DNA from: an uncultured Prevotellaceae bacterium
GTDB lineage: Bacteria > Bacteroidota > Bacteroidia > Bacteroidales > Bacteroidaceae
Reading direction: 5' to 3'
Assembly (NCBI GenBank): GCA_900315455.1
Contig: OMZE01000037.1
Coordinates: 1 to 64,000 of the forward strand
DNA length: 64,000 nucleotides
This document shows positions 60,429-64,000 of this stretch, one piece after another. Made by a program: the position numbers and the translations under genes. Numbering within the stretch: the stretch's first letter is position 1; each line of letters begins with the position of its first letter. The notes beneath the pieces are model-generated. The model saw only the letters and a program-made list of their open reading frames with translations. It did no database searches and was not told where the DNA came from.

Positions 60429-62954
60429 TTATTTCACTATTAACTTCTTTCCTTTGATGACATAAATACCTGAAGGCAAACCCTTCAAGGTGTTATCCGA
60501 TGACAGTACTTTACGTCCGTCTAATGTATAAATATCTGTAATACCTGCATTCTCCAATGCATTTCCATGAAAATTCGTTATTCCTGTAGGATCGGGCAGC
60601 ACCGTGAGCACGCCATGCGTATAGCGGAACTCATAGTTGTCGGCCTTACCACCCGAGATGACGATGGGATAATCGCCCACCGGTGAAGAAGGTGTAGCCT
60701 CGCATGAGGCCTCTGGCACCTGGGTGAGCACCGAGGCATCCTCTCCCAGTTTATAGCCTGATATCGTAATCTCGAACTCTGGGTTTTCTTCCCCTTCGAA
60801 CCGAGTATAATTGTCGACCTTTACTTTTAGGGGAGCCTGCCAGATGGTAAGCGTGCCATCGAAGTACTCCACGATTTCGTCAGTAACCGTACCCGGTCCC
60901 ACATGGATGACATAACTGCCCGCTGGTGAATACTGGTCGGCATCACACCACACTTCGGGAATGCCTGTCACCATGTCGCCACTAATGGAATACCCCAACC
61001 GCGGCATCTCGTCGCCATAGAATTTTCCGGCGTTTCGGGCAGTGATGGCCGAGCCAAACTCCACGATGTTGTCGTAGCCATCCGAACCTTCACGTACGAA
61101 TTCCCCCCATGCCGCATGGCGCTTGTAGGCGTTCTTGCTTCCAGCAGGGACATACAACTTGCACATGCTCTTGCGAATGCCGTAAAGTCCATCGGCCCCT
61201 ACTTCAATAGGCTCTCTCGACAAGAGTTTGATGATTTGGAGTTTCCATGCACAGAAAAGTCCCTGATTACCAATGCGTTGGAGCGATGAAGGCAAGTAGA
61301 GTTCCTTGATGTGCTGACATGAGGAGAAAGCACCGTCGTCAATGAGTGTCACACCGTTCTTCACGGTATAACTACCCTTCACCGAAGGCATCACCATCAG
61401 CAGGCAGGTGGTATCGTTGCTGGAATAGAGCGCCTCGCCGTCGAAGATGAAGTTGCTCCTCTCGTTCTGCTCAAAGCCTTCCAGCGTCTCCAGTTTATCA
61501 CAGAAGCCAAAAGCCGACTTCCCTATTCTGACGATACCCTTCGGAATGACCAGGTGTCGCAACATCCTGCAACCATGGAAAGCATAGTCGCCCAGTTCAT
61601 TGTCCTTTGTATAGTAACTATGGCCTTCTTGGCTGAGATAGGCAGTGCCGCCTGCCACGATAGTGGCTTCGCTCAAGTCAAGGACAGCAAGCCGTCCGCG
61701 TGACCCTGTTCCATCCGCGTTTCTCCCTGCCATCTGCCTGAGCAATGCCAGGTCGGAACCATTGAGTGCTCCCTCCACTTTCAGTTGGGTGACCAATGTA
61801 ACATCACTGCCCGAAATCAGTTGGGACAATTTGCCCGGTGTGGAAACCTTCACCTCGCGGCTCACTGACTCCAAGGGGTTGCCCCCGATGCCAATAATCA
61901 TGTCTTGTTGACCGTTGAACGAATAGGTGCGTGGGTCGAGCAAAGCAATGTTGTAATACCCATTCTCAGTGCCGTTCCATCCCCAGTTCACGCTCACGTA
62001 GCCATTCTCATCGTAGCCATCGAGCACAAAAGCGTGTCCTCCACCGTCATTGGGGTCGTAATCCACGCCCGAATAATATACCGGACGGTTGTTGCACAAC
62101 TCCTCATAGAGGATTTCCATCCACTGGCGTTCGTTATACGAATTACGGTAGATGAATTTCACGTCGGCATATCCGAAGTAGTCGCGAAGAGCATTCGCTG
62201 CAGCACTCGACATTGCTCCCGAACCCTCGGGAGAATAGTCCATGTCGACGGCTATGCCACAGTGCGACATCAGTTCTGCCACAGCCTCCGCCTCTTCCGC
62301 GGTGTAGTTCTCACAGTAGTACAAGTCGCGCATCTTGTCGTAGCGGTAATAGGTATTCTCGAAATCAGCCGTTCCCGCCATACTATGCGTATGCGACCCC
62401 GTGCCATGCTCTGGAGCGCGTTGGTAATAGATGAGTTGCGCCATGGCTGTAGCCACACAACCTGTCACGCAGGTATCGGTGGTTACCGGACAAGCATTCC
62501 AATAGGGTCTGTCCTGTCCCCATTCCGAGGTCATGAGTGTAGGCACCTTCTGCTTGAACTTTGCCGTATCGGGCACGATGAAACCCGGTGCTTTCTTTCC
62601 TTGTGAACGGGCTTGCTCAGAAGCCTGACTTACCATCCTCAGCCACCAGTTGAAATTGGGGTTATCTGTAGAAGGGTTGAAGGCTCTCTCCGAATAGCCC
62701 AGGATTTCGGGCATGGCATCATCGACAGCAATTATAGCAAATCCCCCATTGTCTAGTCCCCATACCGAATAGTCTTCGGTACGCTTCATCTCCCGCAACG
62801 GGGTTTGGGCGCCTTTTACGCGCGCCATCTTCCCCGTGCGTGAGAGCACCTCCGCTGCCGCCTGCCTCATCTGCGCCGTTGTTCTGGGAGCAGCATGCAA
62901 GGAGGCCACGGCCATAAGGATGGCACTTGTCAATAGGATAGTTCTCAATCTCAT
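60429..62954 (-). CDS. C10 (streptopain-like) cysteine peptidase with BspA-type LRR and MBG domains
   Basis: This 841-residue secreted protein has a signal peptide (1-22), an inhibitory propeptide, a C10 peptidase domain with catalytic Cys166 (VTGCVATAMAQ) and His307 (GGGHAFVLDGY), and the NWGWNG segment. BspA-type leucine-rich repeats follow (CRMLRHLVIPKGIVRIGKSAF in parts, residues ~440-620), then a region of MBG-type beta domains (VGDYPIVISGG). The tail has the sorting-like sequence YTLDGRKV...GIYVIKGKK, as in type IX secretion cargo. It probably degrades host or dietary protein at the cell surface. It lies 2 bp after a related gene. Confidence 0.87.
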   Translation of the reverse strand: MRLRTILLTSAILMAVASLHAAPRTTAQMRQAAAEVLSRTGKMARVKGAQTPLREMKRTEDYSVWGLDNGGFAIIAVDDAMPEILGYSERAFNPSTDNPNFNWWLRMVSQASEQARSQGKKAPGFIVPDTAKFKQKVPTLMTSEWGQDRPYWNACPVTTDTCVTGCVATAMAQLIYYQRAPEHGTGSHTHSMAGTADFENTYYRYDKMRDLYYCENYTAEEAEAVAELMSHCGIAVDMDYSPEGSGAMSSAAANALRDYFGYADVKFIYRNSYNERQWMEILYEELCNNRPVYYSGVDYDPNDGGGHAFVLDGYDENGYVSVNWGWNGTENGYYNIALLDPRTYSFNGQQDMIIGIGGNPLESVSREVKVSTPGKLSQLISGSDVTLVTQLKVEGALNGSDLALLRQMAGRNADGTGSRGRLAVLDLSEATIVAGGTAYLSQEGHSYYTKDNELGDYAFHGCRMLRHLVIPKGIVRIGKSAFGFCDKLETLEGFEQNERSNFIFDGEALYSSNDTTCLLMVMPSVKGSYTVKNGVTLIDDGAFSSCQHIKELYLPSSLQRIGNQGLFCAWKLQIIKLLSREPIEVGADGLYGIRKSMCKLYVPAGSKNAYKRHAAWGEFVREGSDGYDNIVEFGSAITARNAGKFYGDEMPRLGYSISGDMVTGIPEVWCDADQYSPAGSYVIHVGPGTVTDEIVEYFDGTLTIWQAPLKVKVDNYTRFEGEENPEFEITISGYKLGEDASVLTQVPEASCEATPSSPVGDYPIVISGGKADNYEFRYTHGVLTVLPDPTGITNFHGNALENAGITDIYTLDGRKVLSSDNTLKGLPSGIYVIKGKKLIVK

Positions 62955-62956
62955 AG

Positions 62957-64000
62957 TTATTGTATTGTCACTTTCTTTCCGTCGAGCACATAGATGCCCT
63001 TGGGAAGTTGATTCAGGTTGCTTACCATGATTCTTCGCCCATCAAGCGTATAGACCACTTTTGCGCCTTGTTGGCCAGTGACTATTTCGGTGATGCCCGT
63101 GGGATCAGGCGTTACGGTAAGCGTTCCTTTCACATACTTGAACTCATAGTTTGGTGCCACACCGCCCGAGATGATGATGGGATATGTACCGGGAGCCGAG
63201 GAAGCATCAGCCTCACACGTAGCGGCTGGGAATTCAGCGATGATTTCCATGCCTTCATCCAACTTGAATCCCTCATAATTCAACTCGAAGGTCGGATTCT
63301 CCTCACCTTCCATGCGTGTATAGTCGCCCACGGAAACCTTCAGCGGTGCAGGCCACACATGAAGCGTGCCGTCGAAATACTGCACAATCTCGTCGGTGAT
63401 AGTGCCTGGCTCCACATGAATGACATACTCCCCGGCTGGTGAGTCGATGCTGACATCACAGGTGACATCAGGAATGCCATTAGGAGTATCACCGCTTATC
63501 ATATAGCCAAGTTTGGGATTCTCATCGCCATAGAACTTACCGGCGTTGCGCGCGGTGATGGCGGAACCAAATTCCACGATGTTGTCGAAAGCCCCTGCAC
63601 CGGACTCTGCAAAAAGTCCCCATACAGGGTGTCTTTTGTATTTCTCCTTCGTACCTGCCGGCACACGGAGTTTACACGACCTCACCTTGACGCCATCAAG
63701 GGTATTGTTCAACGTATTGGGAATGTCGTAGAGAGAAAGTTGGATATAGGAGAGTCCAGCACAACTCTGGAAGGCATAATCACCCACACTGGTTACCGTA
63801 GATGCTATTTCCACGCCCGTGATGCCAGAGCAGCCGGAGAAGGCATAGTCGTCTATCTTAGTAATGCCTTTGGGTACGACATAGCCTCCATGGAATGCAG
63901 GCAGCACCTCCTGAATACAACTGGGGTCATCCTTTGGGTATATGGTGTGATTCTCTATGACATAGGTCTTGTCGTCGCCATTGGGGATGTCGAGCACCTT
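62957..64000 (-). CDS. secreted BspA/MBG protein with sorting tail, partial
   Basis: The frame is open to the right edge, so only the C-terminal ~347 residues are seen. They contain BspA-type leucine-rich repeats (VPKGITKIDDYAFSGC, VTSVGDYAFQSC), the segment VEFGSAITARNAGKFYGDE that is almost identical to that of the downstream C10 peptidase, MBG-type domains and a tail YTLDGRRI...KGIYVLDGKK. It is clearly a paralogue of the gene at 60429 and may also be a C10 peptidase; its catalytic part lies outside the window. The two genes are 2 bp apart and probably co-transcribed. Confidence 0.8.
   Translation of the reverse strand, partial: KVLDIPNGDDKTYVIENHTIYPKDDPSCIQEVLPAFHGGYVVPKGITKIDDYAFSGCSGITGVEIASTVTSVGDYAFQSCAGLSYIQLSLYDIPNTLNNTLDGVKVRSCKLRVPAGTKEKYKRHPVWGLFAESGAGAFDNIVEFGSAITARNAGKFYGDENPKLGYMISGDTPNGIPDVTCDVSIDSPAGEYVIHVEPGTITDEIVQYFDGTLHVWPAPLKVSVGDYTRMEGEENPTFELNYEGFKLDEGMEIIAEFPAATCEADASSAPGTYPIIISGGVAPNYEFKYVKGTLTVTPDPTGITEIVTGQQGAKVVYTLDGRRIMVSNLNQLPKGIYVLDGKKVTIQ

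Overview
The window looks like chromosomal DNA of a Bacteroidales bacterium, most likely Prevotellaceae. The evidence is promoters of the TTTG-N19/20-TAnnTTTG type, weak Shine-Dalgarno sequences, a SusC/SusD outer-membrane system, an N-succinylornithine-type carbamoyltransferase, type III glutamine synthetase, BspA/C10-peptidase proteins with T9SS-like tails, and the gene block tsaB-DUF4290-murA-rimM-dxr-rseP. I see no CRISPR array, insertion sequence, integrase or tRNA gene.

Layout. 1-120: promoter and boxA-containing leader of an rRNA operon that runs leftward out of the window. 545-1285: Bax1-inhibitor-like membrane protein. 1440-12487: a one-strand arginine/proline cluster (argR, GNAT acyltransferase, argG, argC, argD, proC, XRE-cupin regulator, acyl-CoA synthetase, proB, proA, argF'), followed by a SanA-like protein and a GH3 beta-glucosidase. 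15781-28443: an undescribed-looking envelope locus. It has three copies of a pair made of a polytopic membrane protein (DUF6057-like) and a beta-propeller lipoprotein carrying a single CxxCH haem-c motif. With them are a RidA/chorismatase-like enzyme, a DUF4369-like lipoprotein and an NhaC antiporter. One copy lies on the plus strand and two on the minus strand, and the two operons converge with a 4-bp overlap at nhaC.

28553-35482: a small SusC/SusD/surface-lipoprotein operon on the minus strand. Its susC carries a C-terminal OmpA domain, lacks a conserved plug segment, and is split by a second deletion with frameshift. The lipoprotein has a tandem internal duplication of about 560 bp. 35955-39951: surface-glycan genes (hexapeptide acetyltransferase, flippase, LicD, GT-A glycosyltransferase). 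39962-42985: amidase and polynucleotide phosphorylase; the latter lacks about 20 conserved residues near its N-terminus. 43368-48254: Oar-like TonB receptor with a BACON/OB-fold lipoprotein.

48361-56594: housekeeping genes in two divergent operons (yicC-gmk-nadD leftward; tsaB-DUF4290-murA-rimM-dxr-rseP rightward). They diverge from a palindromic double promoter. MurA has Asp in place of the fosfomycin-reactive Cys. 56608-60308: outer-membrane protein, type III glutamine synthetase and a HAD hydrolase. 60429-64000: two adjacent leftward genes for secreted BspA/MBG-type proteins, the first a C10 cysteine peptidase; the second runs off the right edge.

The best candidate for a new system is the triplicated DUF6057/CxxCH-propeller locus. 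The SusC-OmpA fusion and the cluster of internal deletions in conserved genes between 33.7 and 43 kb also deserve checking; the deletions may be real lesions or assembly errors. All family assignments are by reading motifs, without database searches.
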